Below, one piece after another: positions 1 to 9,733 of a stretch of DNA of 44,123 nucleotides. The position numbers and the translations under genes are program-made. Numbering within the stretch: the stretch's first letter is position 1; the number at the start of each line of letters is the position of its first letter. Source of the DNA: Aporhodopirellula aestuarii. Lineage in GTDB: Bacteria; Planctomycetota; Planctomycetia; Pirellulales; Pirellulaceae. Location of the stretch: positions 93,479 through 137,601 of the forward strand of contig NZ_JAMQBK010000015.1 of the NCBI RefSeq assembly GCF_023701485.1. Reading direction: 5' to 3'. Under the pieces are notes generated by a model. The model worked only from the letters and a program-made list of their open reading frames with translations, did not search any database and was not told the DNA's origin.

Positions 1-57
1 ACCGATCACGATCAGCGGAATTGTCCTTATACCGAATCACTTCTATGTACCTGCTTA
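1..57 (-). repeat. Partial copy of a MITE-like palindromic element, cut by the window edge
   Basis: Read on the minus strand from 57 down to 1, this matches 21317-21373 with one mismatch (position 32 of the alignment). It starts with TAAGCAGGTA, and the first three bases are the TAA stop codon of the gene at 55-2523. Only the outer end is visible; the rest lies beyond the window. The full element is described at 21317-21510. Confidence 0.85.
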
Positions 58-2523
58 GCCTTGTCCGGGGTCGATTCTTAACACGCCATTGCCGCTTCGC
101 TGGACAATTTCTTGTCCCTCGGCTTCGAGAATGACTTCGCATGAAAGACCCGTCGCCGAACCCAGCAGAGCTTCGTCGGTGGCCTCGATTTCAAAACGGA
201 TTTCTTTAGATTGGCTGTTCAGTGTGGGCATGGGCTCCATGACCGTCACGCCCTTCGGCAGCCCCAGCAATCGCACGTGGGCTTCACCATCAAACGCGTT
301 CTTGTGCTTGACGTTCCAAACAAATGACTTCTTTTCGCCGCGGCGAACGCTTTCCGGCTTCGCAGCCAATTCCACGTACGGATCGGCAACTGTCAATTCG
401 ATAAATTCCGACGAAACACGTGTATGCCCGACGCCAAGAAACGGATCGATGTCGTCGCGCACTGTGCTGGCGATCGCAACTAACGGCCACGTCGTCAACG
501 GTGCGGCATTGGTCGCCGAAACTCGCAAGAAACCTTCCGTCTCTCCTGGTTGAAGCGTTTGAGGTGGTTGAATAGCAAGCCCCGGCGGTGACCAAACGGC
601 ACCAAATTCGATCGCGCCTTCAAAGCCAGGTTGACGATGAAGTTTGATGGGTACGGCCAGTTCGCCTCCTCGCACCAAAGGCACCGCGGGCTTAACTAGC
701 TCGATCGAAAACGGTGCGGGATCGACAACGGCGGTGATGTAGCTGTCCACGCGAACGGTATTCCACGCATCGCCACCCGAGTGGTTGATGAACGGCACTT
801 GCTGAACCGATCTACTTTCCACTTGCTGATTGGGATCCGCAGGAATTGCTTCGAGCGTGATGACCGCTCCGGCGGGCGCGGCGTCCGCGTCGGCAACGAA
901 CTGCATTGGCCAAACACCAGGGATCTTCCCTTTCGGAATCGGAGGAACGATCAGTTTCATTCCCTTGGGGAGACCACGGGCGACAACGTCAAAATCACCT
1001 TTGATCGTGTCGCACTGCCCCTGTGGAAGATTCACGTTAACTGTCCAACGATTGCCCTGTGGAACCGCGAGCCCCGTAACCCGCATCGACTCCGTCCAGT
1101 CAAACGTGGTGCTCTTGAGCACCGTTTGAAACAAGGTGCGAGGCGACTCAATTTCGATGCGATAAACACCCGTCGGCCCACCGCTCCCGCTGGTATCGTG
1201 CAATTCAATGACATAGTCACCGTCTTGCTTCGGTTCCCAAACCACCGAGGGATCGAGGGTGTCAGGCAACCCGCTTCGAGAACGATAGTTGGTCCCGTAA
1301 ACATCGCGTTGTTCTAACGTGACATCGTCGAGATCGACTTCGGGTTTCCCAAGTTTTCCATCGGCATCGATCGGCCGAATTCGAATCAGGGGATCGATTG
1401 GCGATCCCAGCGTCGCGGCGTACACACGAACGTGCCAGCGATCACCTTTGCGAACGTGCACCCGATAGCTGTCGAACTCCTCGCCAGAGTCAATGATTCC
1501 ATTGATCGCGATTGGAAACTCGTCGACCGCGGTAATGCTCGCTCGGGGGTCTTCGAGCACGTTCGGGTAAGGACTGCTGCGAAGCGGCAATGGCGTGGGG
1601 GCGTCACCAAAATAGTTGAACGTTCCATCGGAGTCCGGAATTGGAATCATTCGATCCGTCGCGCCCAACGCGTCGCCGAGCATCCGAATTCGCTCCTTGC
1701 TGCCCGCCTGACCTCCCGGCGGATAGGCTGCCAACGGGCGAAGCGTGTCGCTGATGTGAACACAATAAGGACGGTTGGACGGAACAAAGATAGACCGACC
1801 AACTGCGACGTAAACGTGCCCGTCGCGAGGAATTTTCACAGACACGATCGGGTCTTGAATCAAGAGCGAGTTGTCGTCATTGGCCGCCAGTTCGCGTCCG
1901 TTCTCGTCCAAGACACGGACAGCAGTATCAAACTCCGAATCGCCATAGTGGACGTCAGCGATGCGGGCACATCCCACTTCAACGGCGAGTCGCTGGCCCG
2001 CTTTGACGGGCACTTTGTACAAATCAACATCACCGCGAGCCCCGTTGTTCAGTTCACCCCGAACCGTCACGTTGGGAGTGACTTCGATCGCGGTTTCGAA
2101 CTGGTCGTTGCTGTTATGCCCTTGTTCATTCTCATCCGTGACCGGAAACGGCGTGACATGAAACGTCGCGATGCACGTCAATTCGTCGGCCGTTCGGAGC
2201 CGAAACGCATGTTCCCCAGGAGGGCAATCTGCGGCTATTTCAAATTGGCAAACGACCGACTCGGCAATGCGGCCTCCGTGCATCGTGTGCCGTCGTTTGG
2301 GTGGCGTTTCGGACACCTTCAAACCGGTGGCACGGATGCCTGGTTGATAAAAAATGATCTCTTTCGGGTCGTCGAGTGATACGCCACTGATCGTCACTTC
2401 AACGGTTGTACCACGTTGAGCAATCCGTGGAGAAACGGATTCGATTGCCTTGATCATTGCCCCAACGCATACGTTGGATAGACAAAACAACGACAACACA
2501 ATGACGGAGATGCGCACTGGCAT
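55..2523 (-). CDS. Secreted protein with PPC-type (pre-peptidase C-terminal) beta domains
   Basis: An 822-aa exported protein starting at ATG with a clear signal peptide (MPVRISVIVLSLFCL...). An Ig-like N-terminal region (about 25-125) is followed by a PPC-like beta domain (about 140-260, containing DVDLYKVPVKAGQRLAVEV) and a second one (about 330-460, EEFDSYRVHVRKGDRWHVRV); the remainder is beta-rich, ending in a CARDB/Ig-like segment. No protease or hydrolase motif is visible, so the role is probably binding or structural at the cell surface. It is the last gene of the minus-strand series sigma factor - FecR/LamG - DUF1501 - this gene, 77 bp after the DUF1501 stop. Its TAA stop is the first three bases of a mobile-looking repeat, so the original C-terminus may have been altered by insertion. 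PPC assignment is by recognition of motif and fold pattern only. Confidence 0.85.
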   Translation of the reverse strand: MPVRISVIVLSLFCLSNVCVGAMIKAIESVSPRIAQRGTTVEVTISGVSLDDPKEIIFYQPGIRATGLKVSETPPKRRHTMHGGRIAESVVCQFEIAADCPPGEHAFRLRTADELTCIATFHVTPFPVTDENEQGHNSNDQFETAIEVTPNVTVRGELNNGARGDVDLYKVPVKAGQRLAVEVGCARIADVHYGDSEFDTAVRVLDENGRELAANDDNSLLIQDPIVSVKIPRDGHVYVAVGRSIFVPSNRPYCVHISDTLRPLAAYPPGGQAGSKERIRMLGDALGATDRMIPIPDSDGTFNYFGDAPTPLPLRSSPYPNVLEDPRASITAVDEFPIAINGIIDSGEEFDSYRVHVRKGDRWHVRVYAATLGSPIDPLIRIRPIDADGKLGKPEVDLDDVTLEQRDVYGTNYRSRSGLPDTLDPSVVWEPKQDGDYVIELHDTSGSGGPTGVYRIEIESPRTLFQTVLKSTTFDWTESMRVTGLAVPQGNRWTVNVNLPQGQCDTIKGDFDVVARGLPKGMKLIVPPIPKGKIPGVWPMQFVADADAAPAGAVITLEAIPADPNQQVESRSVQQVPFINHSGGDAWNTVRVDSYITAVVDPAPFSIELVKPAVPLVRGGELAVPIKLHRQPGFEGAIEFGAVWSPPGLAIQPPQTLQPGETEGFLRVSATNAAPLTTWPLVAIASTVRDDIDPFLGVGHTRVSSEFIELTVADPYVELAAKPESVRRGEKKSFVWNVKHKNAFDGEAHVRLLGLPKGVTVMEPMPTLNSQSKEIRFEIEATDEALLGSATGLSCEVILEAEGQEIVQRSGNGVLRIDPGQG

Positions 2524-2600
2524 GATGAATCAGGTGGGATGGGGAGAGGCAGGATATTTTGGACGTGTGGATCTGAAAGGTAAGAGGCTTGCTCGCCGAA

Positions 2601-4007
2601 TTAGCTCAACAATCCCTTGACCAGCTTTCCATCCTTGATGATTTCGATCGGGCGGGTTCCAAACGCCAACAACTCTTTGCCAGCATCAATCCCGAGTTGG
2701 TGGTAAATCGTGTGCATCAGGTTCTCCAGCGGCACCGCGTCACGTGCCGGCTCACCGCCGATCGAATCACTCGCTCCATAAACCAAACCGGGCGCGAAAC
2801 CACCGCCTGCGACCAACATCGAATAGTTTCTGGCCCAGTGATCGCGTCCGCTCGTGTTATTGACCTTCGGCGTCCGGCCAAATTCCGACGTCACCCAAAA
2901 GATCGTGGTGTCCAGCAACCCGCGGCGATCCAGGTCGGTAATCAATCCGGAGATCGCGTGGTCCAAGGCGGGCATCTGATCCAAGCAGTCCTTTTTGACA
3001 TCGACGTGGGAATCCCAACTGCCATACGTCACGGTGACGAATCGAACCCCCGATTCAACCAACCGCCGCGCGACGATCATCTTCTCGGCGAGTCCCTTCG
3101 GGTGGAATTTGTTATCAGGCCCCTTCAGCCCAACAACATCGCGTCCGTAGAGCTGGAACGTTTCTTCGGTCTCACCGTCCAACGAGAACGCCGCCTGGGA
3201 TTCTTTGGACGTCAGCAACGTGTAGGCTTGCTGATAGAAGTCGTCCATCGTGTCCAACGTCGTTGGATCAGCTTCGAGTGCACGGATTTTTTGCTCGATG
3301 ATGTCACGAGCCGTCTTGCGGCGATCAAACCGCTGCATCGAAACCCGTTCAGGAATCGAGAAGTCTTTGACTTTGTAGTTGCGTTCGGCTGGATCCGCGT
3401 TGAGTTCGAACGGCCCGTGCGTGCTACTGAGGAATCCGGTTCCGCCGGCAAAGCTGTGGTTATTAGGGATGGCAACATACGGCGGAAGTTCGCCGCGTTT
3501 GCCGAGTTCGTGCGAAACGATCGATCCCATTTGTGGAAAATCGATGACCGCGGTCGGCGTGTAGCCGGTAAAGAGATGGTACGTGGCTGTGGCATGGTCA
3601 GGAATTCGCCCCACCATACCGCGGATGATCGTCAACTTGTCCGCGACCGCGGCCGTCGTCGGAAAGTTTTCACTGAAGATTTCACCGGTGTTCGTTTTGG
3701 TAATACCGAATGCGCCGCGGTACTCGACGGGAGATTCGGGCTTCGGGTCAAACGATTCATGCTGGGGAACACCACCGCCAAGGTGCAACTGAATCACACT
3801 CAACGCCTTGGGGTCCTTCAACGTTTGACCCTTGGTCATGCTGAACGCTTCGCCGCCTTGCGATTGCAAACGGAACATATCGCCTAGCGACAATCCCAAC
3901 CCACCACAAACACCGGCCTGGATCGCAGACCGGCGATTCATCATCGATCGGAAGCCTTTGCATCCGAGTCGATTCGGCGCATCGCTAGAGCGGCTTGAGT
4001 GTGACAT
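2601..4007 (-). CDS. DUF1501 domain protein (Tat-type N-terminus)
   Basis: A 468-aa member of the DUF1501 family, which is abundant in planctomycetes and distantly related to the alkaline phosphatase/sulfatase fold. Visible hallmarks are the N-terminal twin-arginine stretch ([20 protein letters not shown]), [35 protein letters not shown], the [19 protein letters not shown] segment and [14 protein letters not shown]...GRDHW near the C-terminus. The chosen ATG (4007) has AGGAAC about 6 bp upstream; a second candidate is the internal Met 20 codons later, directly before NRRS. The frame stays open upstream to 4142, but that would overlap the previous gene and adds unlikely sequence. DUF1501 genes usually sit beside DUF1549/DUF1553 cytochrome genes; none is here. 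The biochemical role is unproven. Confidence 0.93.
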   Translation of the reverse strand: MSHSSRSSDAPNRLGCKGFRSMMNRRSAIQAGVCGGLGLSLGDMFRLQSQGGEAFSMTKGQTLKDPKALSVIQLHLGGGVPQHESFDPKPESPVEYRGAFGITKTNTGEIFSENFPTTAAVADKLTIIRGMVGRIPDHATATYHLFTGYTPTAVIDFPQMGSIVSHELGKRGELPPYVAIPNNHSFAGGTGFLSSTHGPFELNADPAERNYKVKDFSIPERVSMQRFDRRKTARDIIEQKIRALEADPTTLDTMDDFYQQAYTLLTSKESQAAFSLDGETEETFQLYGRDVVGLKGPDNKFHPKGLAEKMIVARRLVESGVRFVTVTYGSWDSHVDVKKDCLDQMPALDHAISGLITDLDRRGLLDTTIFWVTSEFGRTPKVNNTSGRDHWARNYSMLVAGGGFAPGLVYGASDSIGGEPARDAVPLENLMHTIYHQLGIDAGKELLAFGTRPIEIIKDGKLVKGLLS

Positions 4008-4071
4008 GTTTAGTTCCTGAGGCGGGGAGGAGGGGTAGGTACTAAGGCGGGAAGAGAGAGCGAACGGAGAT

Positions 4072-5859
4072 TTAAGGTTTGGGCAACGGGTGTGCGAGCG
4101 GTGGGTTCTCACGCGACCACACCAAGCTGGGACGTCCTTCATCGACTAACGTGGAGATTTCTTCATCGGAGAGAGCTCGCTTCCAAATGGCGACTTCGTC
4201 CATTCGCCCACTCAACGCGCGCGGCGCTCCTTCTGAGAATTGTGCAAAGGGCACCCAATTCCCCAATCGACAAACACCCGGGCGGATGTCGTAGTCGCCG
4301 TCGCCGAGCGCGCTTTTTGTTACGATTTCGCCGTTGACGTAAATGTCGCTTCGGCGTTTAGGGATGGAGGTGACGGACAGAACGTGCACCCACTTACCCA
4401 ACGGAACCGGATCACCCACCCAACGGATCTCACTTCGGGGCGCACCCATGATTCCGCCGCGAGGAAGTCCATAACGATTCATTTGGAAGTGCAGGTCGCC
4501 ATCGTCACCCTGATTCGAATTGCAGATTGCAATCATCTCACGATCGAGCCGATCGACTTGCATCCACACTCCGACAGTGATTTCTTGGTATTCACCTAAG
4601 ATTTCAAACTCAACGAAATCGGAATCACGGTCAAACAACAACGCATCCTTTCCGGCCCAGCGTCCCGAAACCCAACGTGGCCCTGAGATACGACCTGCGG
4701 TGACTCTCGAATTGGGAGCCACGTTGACCAGTTTCTCTGTGTCTTCCTGTTTCACGAACGGAAACCAACCAATCAAGCTGGGGTCGTCGACTTGTTGTTG
4801 ACGAATCGCTTTCCAACGCAAAAAGCCGATCTCTCCCGGTGATGGAAATTGCGAAGCATCTGGTTCGCCACCTTGTTTGGATTCGCCATCGGCATATCGA
4901 ACCCAATCACCTTCGTAAACGCTTTTCATCAAGTCGTTTGTCTTTGACTCGCGAACGTTCACCTGACCGTCAAACACTTGCATCGTGCTTTCACCGGTTT
5001 TTTTCGACACGTTCAGTCCGAATTCCGTGCCCACGTCTTCGAAGTTCACGTCGTCGGTCTTAATCGTAAACCCGACAGCCGACGGCGGAACGATCGCACG
5101 CACCGCACCAAACGCCAATCGCGTGTGTAACAAATCGTCGATCGCGAGCCGAGCGGGCGCCTTCATGACCAAGTCCACGCCGCTGGCGAAACGCAAATGG
5201 ACCGTACCTTCAAGCAACTCATACTCGCCCGGCTTGAAAACGACATCTTCGGTAGAACGATCATCCGCAAACTTGGCACCCGCCTCATCGACCAGCATGG
5301 CTGTCACTAGCGATCTCGAGAGATCCGCATTGGCAACCTCAACCGGTGGTGGCACCAAAACGATCCGCTTATCGAAAGACGACGGCGTCCGCAGCTCGAG
5401 AAGCACGGCAACGCATCCGCCCACGAGCATTACCCACGGAGCGATCACCGCAGCATGCTGCATTAACCAGCCCCCAAATCGTGACCTCCCTTGGCCCGTC
5501 TCCGGGGACGAAGCTTGGTCGCAGGTGACCGTCATAGCTTCGATGTCGGCTGCCAATTCGATTGCGAGGTCAACAGAATGCTTCGCATCGGACGGACCTG
5601 CGTCTGCACCAAATCCGATCTGATCCACCATCCCGCCAACGGCGTCTACCGACATCTCCCGCGCCACACCGGCCTCGAGCAATCGATGATGAATGTAGTG
5701 TTTGCGAGCCCGAGGATCCGTCTTCAAACGTTCCTGCAACTTTTTGAAGTCAGCTTCGCCGGGTGCACCATCGAGCGCCATCGACAACAGCTCCGCGAGC
5801 TCACGATCGACACGTGGCATATTCCGTCGTGGCTGTCCCGATTCGAGGTTTTCTTCCAT
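4072..5859 (-). CDS. FecR-like transmembrane regulator fused to a LamG domain
   Basis: A 595-aa single-pass membrane protein. Order: cytoplasmic, anti-sigma-like N-terminus (about 1-125, with [20 protein letters not shown]), one transmembrane helix (about 135-157, [17 protein letters not shown]), a FecR-like domain (about 200-310, [20 protein letters not shown]), then a concanavalin-like LamG domain (about 360-580) ending in the typical [18 protein letters not shown] tail. The start overlaps the sigma factor stop as TGATG; a GTG one codon earlier is also possible. FecR-type proteins control a cognate ECF sigma factor from the membrane, and the tight coupling with the upstream sigma gene supports that role. 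The LamG part suggests glycan sensing (inference). This architecture is common in planctomycetes. Confidence 0.9.
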   Translation of the reverse strand: MEENLESGQPRRNMPRVDRELAELLSMALDGAPGEADFKKLQERLKTDPRARKHYIHHRLLEAGVAREMSVDAVGGMVDQIGFGADAGPSDAKHSVDLAIELAADIEAMTVTCDQASSPETGQGRSRFGGWLMQHAAVIAPWVMLVGGCVAVLLELRTPSSFDKRIVLVPPPVEVANADLSRSLVTAMLVDEAGAKFADDRSTEDVVFKPGEYELLEGTVHLRFASGVDLVMKAPARLAIDDLLHTRLAFGAVRAIVPPSAVGFTIKTDDVNFEDVGTEFGLNVSKKTGESTMQVFDGQVNVRESKTNDLMKSVYEGDWVRYADGESKQGGEPDASQFPSPGEIGFLRWKAIRQQQVDDPSLIGWFPFVKQEDTEKLVNVAPNSRVTAGRISGPRWVSGRWAGKDALLFDRDSDFVEFEILGEYQEITVGVWMQVDRLDREMIAICNSNQGDDGDLHFQMNRYGLPRGGIMGAPRSEIRWVGDPVPLGKWVHVLSVTSIPKRRSDIYVNGEIVTKSALGDGDYDIRPGVCRLGNWVPFAQFSEGAPRALSGRMDEVAIWKRALSDEEISTLVDEGRPSLVWSRENPPLAHPLPKP

Positions 5860-6389
5860 CACGATGTCTTCAAGTTTTGTTGAACGCAGCCCAGCAACGA
5901 TTCACGGATTCGAAATAGCGCCTGACGCACGGAACCGACGGTTCGGTCCAGCGATTCGGCAATCACGCTTAACGAAGAATCGGGCTCGTATCGCATGCTC
6001 AATAACTGCCTTTGGGGCGTCGGTAGTTTTTCCATACACCCTTGCAGCACCTCCATTCGATCATCGATCTCGCCACTCATCTCTCCCACGTCAGACGCGA
6101 TCAACTCAAGTAGCGAATCATCAAAAACCAATCGATCGCGACCAAGCCGCTTGCAGTAGGTCAAGACTTGAAACCGCGCAACCGTGGAAGCCCACGCCCA
6201 AAAATTGGTCCCAATCTCGAATTCTTCGTGTTTGCGTAACAAGACGACATTAACGTCTTGCAGTACATCCTCGACGTCCTTCGGATCAAAGAGCAAACAT
6301 CGCACAAAACCGTACAGCCGATTTTGTGACCGAGTGAGTTCGCGAACGAACTCGTCGGGGGCTCTATTTCCTGCCTGCTGTTCTTCCAC
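5859..6389 (-). CDS. ECF-type RNA polymerase sigma factor
   Basis: A 176-aa sigma-70 family protein with region 2 (about 12-85: EFVRELTRSQNRLYGFVRCL, then DPKDVEDVLQDVNVVLL) and region 4 helix-turn-helix (about 125-165: LPTPQRQLLSMRYEPDSSL, SVIAESLDRTVGSVRQALFR). It resembles the planctomycete/verrucomicrobial subfamily encoded beside FecR-like proteins. I chose the GTG at 6389 because GGAG lies 7 bp upstream and the protein then begins just before region 2, as in relatives. In-frame ATGs at 6467 (with AGGTG 7 bp upstream) and 6485 would add residues that do not look like a sigma factor. First gene of the operon leading to the FecR/LamG, DUF1501 and PPC genes. Confidence 0.9.
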   Translation of the reverse strand: MEEQQAGNRAPDEFVRELTRSQNRLYGFVRCLLFDPKDVEDVLQDVNVVLLRKHEEFEIGTNFWAWASTVARFQVLTYCKRLGRDRLVFDDSLLELIASDVGEMSGEIDDRMEVLQGCMEKLPTPQRQLLSMRYEPDSSLSVIAESLDRTVGSVRQALFRIRESLLGCVQQNLKTS

Positions 6390-6627
6390 TAGTCGTCTCC
6401 GGCAATCGCGCAATGAATGGGGGTAATGCGGTTTCGCTCGCAAATGATAAATGGCGCGAAAACGCATGATGTCACACCTAAACAAAAGATAATGGCATGA
6501 CCTGTTACTGTGATAATGTTTCCTGGCCCGAATTCGCGGTTATTTCGTGATGATGTCGTCTTCGGATCAACACACTCGCATTGACCAATGAAAGCTTCGA
6601 AATCGCGCGGCCTTGTCTGTGTGCCAT

Positions 6628-9600
6628 TTAAAACAGCACGGTGTGCTCTGGCTCGTTCTCCACAATGAGAATACGTTGATCCGGCCCGATTTCACCGTGA
6701 ACTTGGCGTTTTCCAGTGGGCCAGCGAACCTCGACTTCCACCGGCACCATCGCCGGCCCAAGCCCAAACGAGATCGCTGATTCGTTGCGGCAAAGGTAGC
6801 CATCACCGGCGGCGGCCCAGTCCACCGTCTCTCGCTCGCCGCAGCGGACACGCACCTCCGCCCCGATGGCATCCCGTTCGCTCTCCGTTCCGACCAACTG
6901 GATCTGCAACCAGTGATTTTCAGTGGGTGTTTGGTTGATCAGTAACGCCGACCGTTGGCCGATATGGGTGACGACCGCATCGTTTTTTCCGTCCCGGTTA
7001 AAGTCCAGCCGAGCGAGCCCGCGGCCCAGGTACCTCGCGTCCCAGTACCCGGACGAATCCACGACCTCGGCGGGCTGAAAGTGGCTTCCCAAGTTCGCGA
7101 ACAATTGCGGAGGCTGATGGAACGATGAGCGGTTCTCAACGGAGTCGTCGAGATGGCCGTTGGTGACCATTAGATCGAGATGTCCGTCGTTGTCAAAGTC
7201 GATCGCTTGCGTTCCAAAACCCACCAAGCTACGAGTCGGCTCGGCAATCTGGAATGGAATGCTGCGATCTTGATAAGCATCTCGCTCGGATAAGAAATGA
7301 CTTGCGTTTTGATGTTCGTAATTGCTGATGTGGATGTCGAGCGTCCCGGTGCTGTCAAAATCACCAATCGCGATCCCCATCGATCCCGTCGCGACTCCGC
7401 TAGCGTCGAAGGCACATCCCTTCAGCGTTGCAACATCGTTCCATGTGTGCGATTTCACGTCGTGCGTCCAAAGCTGATTCGGAAGCAAGTCATTGCCAAC
7501 AAAAATCTCATTACCCGGAACGCGGTCTAGGTCGGTCACGATGACACCAAGACCATAACTTTCATCGCGATCCTGTGAATGGATCGGCCGCAGATGCATT
7601 CCGCCCATGCCGTCATTGAGGAACACCTCGTCGGCTCCCACCCTGTAATCACCAGGCGACACCGCTCGCACAACACGACCCGAAGCATCCAGCGGAGGTT
7701 TTCGGTCGATCCGTGGATCATCGACGTAGACGCAATGAAAAAGATCGGGCAGGTGATCACCATCAAGGTCCGCGATCGCTATCGATGAAGGAACGCGAAC
7801 ACGGCTTGCATTCTGCGAAAGCATTTGGCGAGTAAACGTGCCGTCTCCATTGTTAATTAACAACGTGCTGGTCCCGATGTTCGAAACCGCCAAATCAGGA
7901 AAGCCGTCTTGATTCCAGTCCCCACTAGCCATCCCAAGGCTGTACTGAGTTTCCGTCGTACCGCTTGAATTCGTCACGTCGACTAACAACGTGCCCGTGT
8001 TTCGAAAGAGTTGATTCGATCGATCAGCTTGGAATGCGGGAGGATCGGACGCTCCCTGGGCGAAAGCCAAATCGGCAAGACCGTCCAAATCAAAGTCGAT
8101 CACGGCCACTCCACCACCCAGCGTTTGATGAATCGAGTACCGCCGCGATACGGGTTGAGCCGAAACGCGATACATGTGTTTGAGACCGACCTCATCAGCC
8201 ACGTTGGGAAAACTCGCTAACAACGCCTTCGTTTCGCGTTTTTCATCCGCATCAAACTGCAACGCGTCGATCGAGCGTGAATCAAATTGAGGAATAGGAT
8301 AGCGTTCCAAGTCCATACCACATAAACGCTCTTCTTGGGTAGGAAACCCAATCCCCGACGCGACCAATTGGCGACGCTCCCCATTGAGCCGCTTGATCTC
8401 GGATGCGTCGACGCCGCGATAGCCGCTTTCAATGGTTTTCCACAACACGGCTTCGAGCCTCCTGCCGAGTTTTGACAACGATGCAGACAGCTCGCCCATA
8501 GCGTCGACATTTGGATCGTCCGATCCCGCAATCTGGTTATTGAATTTCATCGCATCACGTGTCGCAGACCAATGGAAGGTCCAGCGGTCCGCGAGCTCGC
8601 TTTGCCCCAATGCGATCAGCGGTTGGCGAATTCGTCCCATCGACAAGAAGTCCGACGGATCGCGTTTCAACGCCTCCGCCAACGCACGCACCGCGCCATC
8701 GAATCGGCGGTGTCGTGCTTCGTGAGCCCCAACGGCAGCCCAATAGTCGGCAAACTCTTTTGTTTCTGAATCCACACGTGCAAGCCACCACAGAAAACGC
8801 TCGTCGTCTTGGGCCTCCGCAACGGCGCGGCCGTAGATCGCCAACTCCGCCGGCATCGCATCACCAGCCTTGACCCGATCGTGCAACATCGCAATCACAT
8901 CGTTGTATTGCTGCAAGGCAAACAGCCGACGCGCTTTGCCACACTCACCGATGGGCCAATAGGGCAGAGTACCTTCCTTGAGTTCGTCAGGCCGCGACGG
9001 ATCGTCGTACATCGCATCGGTCAGAATAACCAACGCATGAAGCTCGTCCTGATGAACATCGCCATGGCGACACAGCTCGTAAAGTTGAACCGCCGCTTCG
9101 TGCCGACGTCCCTGGCGGTTGAGCAAATAGGCGAGTTGCCGGCGTGGAGGAATCGCCGAAGGAACTTTCTCGATCACTTTCCGATATCGACGCTCAGCCT
9201 CGTCATACCGCTGCAAATGAAAACACCAATCCGCCGATTGCCCCAACGCCGGCAGACCGGCTTCGGGATGCCCTTCGGGAATTTCATCGAGCAGCTCGAT
9301 CGCTTGGTTCAGCTGACCGCTGGCTGCACGAACATTTGCCAATCGAAACAAGACTTCCACATCGTTGGGCTTGACTAGCAACCAGCTCTGAAGCGATTTG
9401 GATGCGCCGGCTAAGTCACCCTCCGCGGCAAGTTGATCCGCGGTTGCAATCGCGAAGCCACGATCCCGCGTCGCCGATTTTCTGATCTCGTGTGGGATGG
9501 CCCCTTCCACCTCGTCGGGTCGCGGCGCAACGGCAGATCCTTCGATCGTGCGAGGCACTTGCAAAGGACTCACGGTATCGGGAGCGCGATCGCACCCCGA

Positions 9601-9645
9601 CAACAACGCTCCAACCAACAGATACCGCCAGATGCGCGATCGCAT
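6628..9645 (-). CDS. TPR / FG-GAP (VCBS) / ASPIC-UnbV lipoprotein, CRTAC1-like
   Basis: A 1005-aa predicted lipoprotein. The N-terminus MRSRIWRYLLVGALLSGC carries a lipobox (LLSG|C). About 60-400 are TPR-like helical repeats; about 480-860 are FG-GAP/VCBS propeller repeats with calcium-type motifs (DFDLDGLADLAFAQG, DWNQDGFPDLAVSNIG, DFDNDGHLDLMVTNGH); about 910-990 is an ASPIC/UnbV domain (LVGTESERDAIGAEVRV, AAGDGYLCRNESAISFGLG). ATG 9645 is placed just before the signal peptide, but the frame is open to a TTG at 9678 and a GTG at 9672, and the ATG lies inside a strong hairpin (9625-9652). A close paralogue lies at 11886-14918. Family function is unresolved; surface binding is likely. Confidence 0.9.
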   Translation of the reverse strand: MRSRIWRYLLVGALLSGCDRAPDTVSPLQVPRTIEGSAVAPRPDEVEGAIPHEIRKSATRDRGFAIATADQLAAEGDLAGASKSLQSWLLVKPNDVEVLFRLANVRAASGQLNQAIELLDEIPEGHPEAGLPALGQSADWCFHLQRYDEAERRYRKVIEKVPSAIPPRRQLAYLLNRQGRRHEAAVQLYELCRHGDVHQDELHALVILTDAMYDDPSRPDELKEGTLPYWPIGECGKARRLFALQQYNDVIAMLHDRVKAGDAMPAELAIYGRAVAEAQDDERFLWWLARVDSETKEFADYWAAVGAHEARHRRFDGAVRALAEALKRDPSDFLSMGRIRQPLIALGQSELADRWTFHWSATRDAMKFNNQIAGSDDPNVDAMGELSASLSKLGRRLEAVLWKTIESGYRGVDASEIKRLNGERRQLVASGIGFPTQEERLCGMDLERYPIPQFDSRSIDALQFDADEKRETKALLASFPNVADEVGLKHMYRVSAQPVSRRYSIHQTLGGGVAVIDFDLDGLADLAFAQGASDPPAFQADRSNQLFRNTGTLLVDVTNSSGTTETQYSLGMASGDWNQDGFPDLAVSNIGTSTLLINNGDGTFTRQMLSQNASRVRVPSSIAIADLDGDHLPDLFHCVYVDDPRIDRKPPLDASGRVVRAVSPGDYRVGADEVFLNDGMGGMHLRPIHSQDRDESYGLGVIVTDLDRVPGNEIFVGNDLLPNQLWTHDVKSHTWNDVATLKGCAFDASGVATGSMGIAIGDFDSTGTLDIHISNYEHQNASHFLSERDAYQDRSIPFQIAEPTRSLVGFGTQAIDFDNDGHLDLMVTNGHLDDSVENRSSFHQPPQLFANLGSHFQPAEVVDSSGYWDARYLGRGLARLDFNRDGKNDAVVTHIGQRSALLINQTPTENHWLQIQLVGTESERDAIGAEVRVRCGERETVDWAAAGDGYLCRNESAISFGLGPAMVPVEVEVRWPTGKRQVHGEIGPDQRILIVENEPEHTVLF

Positions 9646-9652
9646 CTGGCGG
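9625..9652. promoter_or_regulatory. Perfect 12-bp inverted repeat over the CRTAC1-like start codon
   Basis: CCGCCAGATGCG and its exact reverse complement are separated by 4 bases (CGAT). On the minus strand the ATG at 9645-9643 lies inside the stem. In mRNA this would form a GC-rich hairpin covering the likely start codon; it could limit initiation, or it could mean that an upstream TTG or GTG is used. The structure is seen directly; regulation is inference. Confidence 0.5.
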
Positions 9653-9733
9653 CATGTCTTTGAATACACGATCCTCAAAATCCCAAAGGTTTCATTCGTC
9701 GAGTGGGATTTCGATCAACGAACCGATGGTCCA

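Noticed and set aside
1432..2379. Long plus-strand open frame (315 codons) inside the PPC-domain gene
   Set aside because: It is antisense to a gene with signal peptide and recognisable domains, and its own sequence has no domain, signal or sensible start context.
2589..3887. 432-codon plus-strand open frame antisense to the DUF1501 gene
   Set aside because: The DUF1501 motifs on the other strand are unmistakable; the antisense product is Arg-rich and low in recognisable structure, as expected of a mirror frame.
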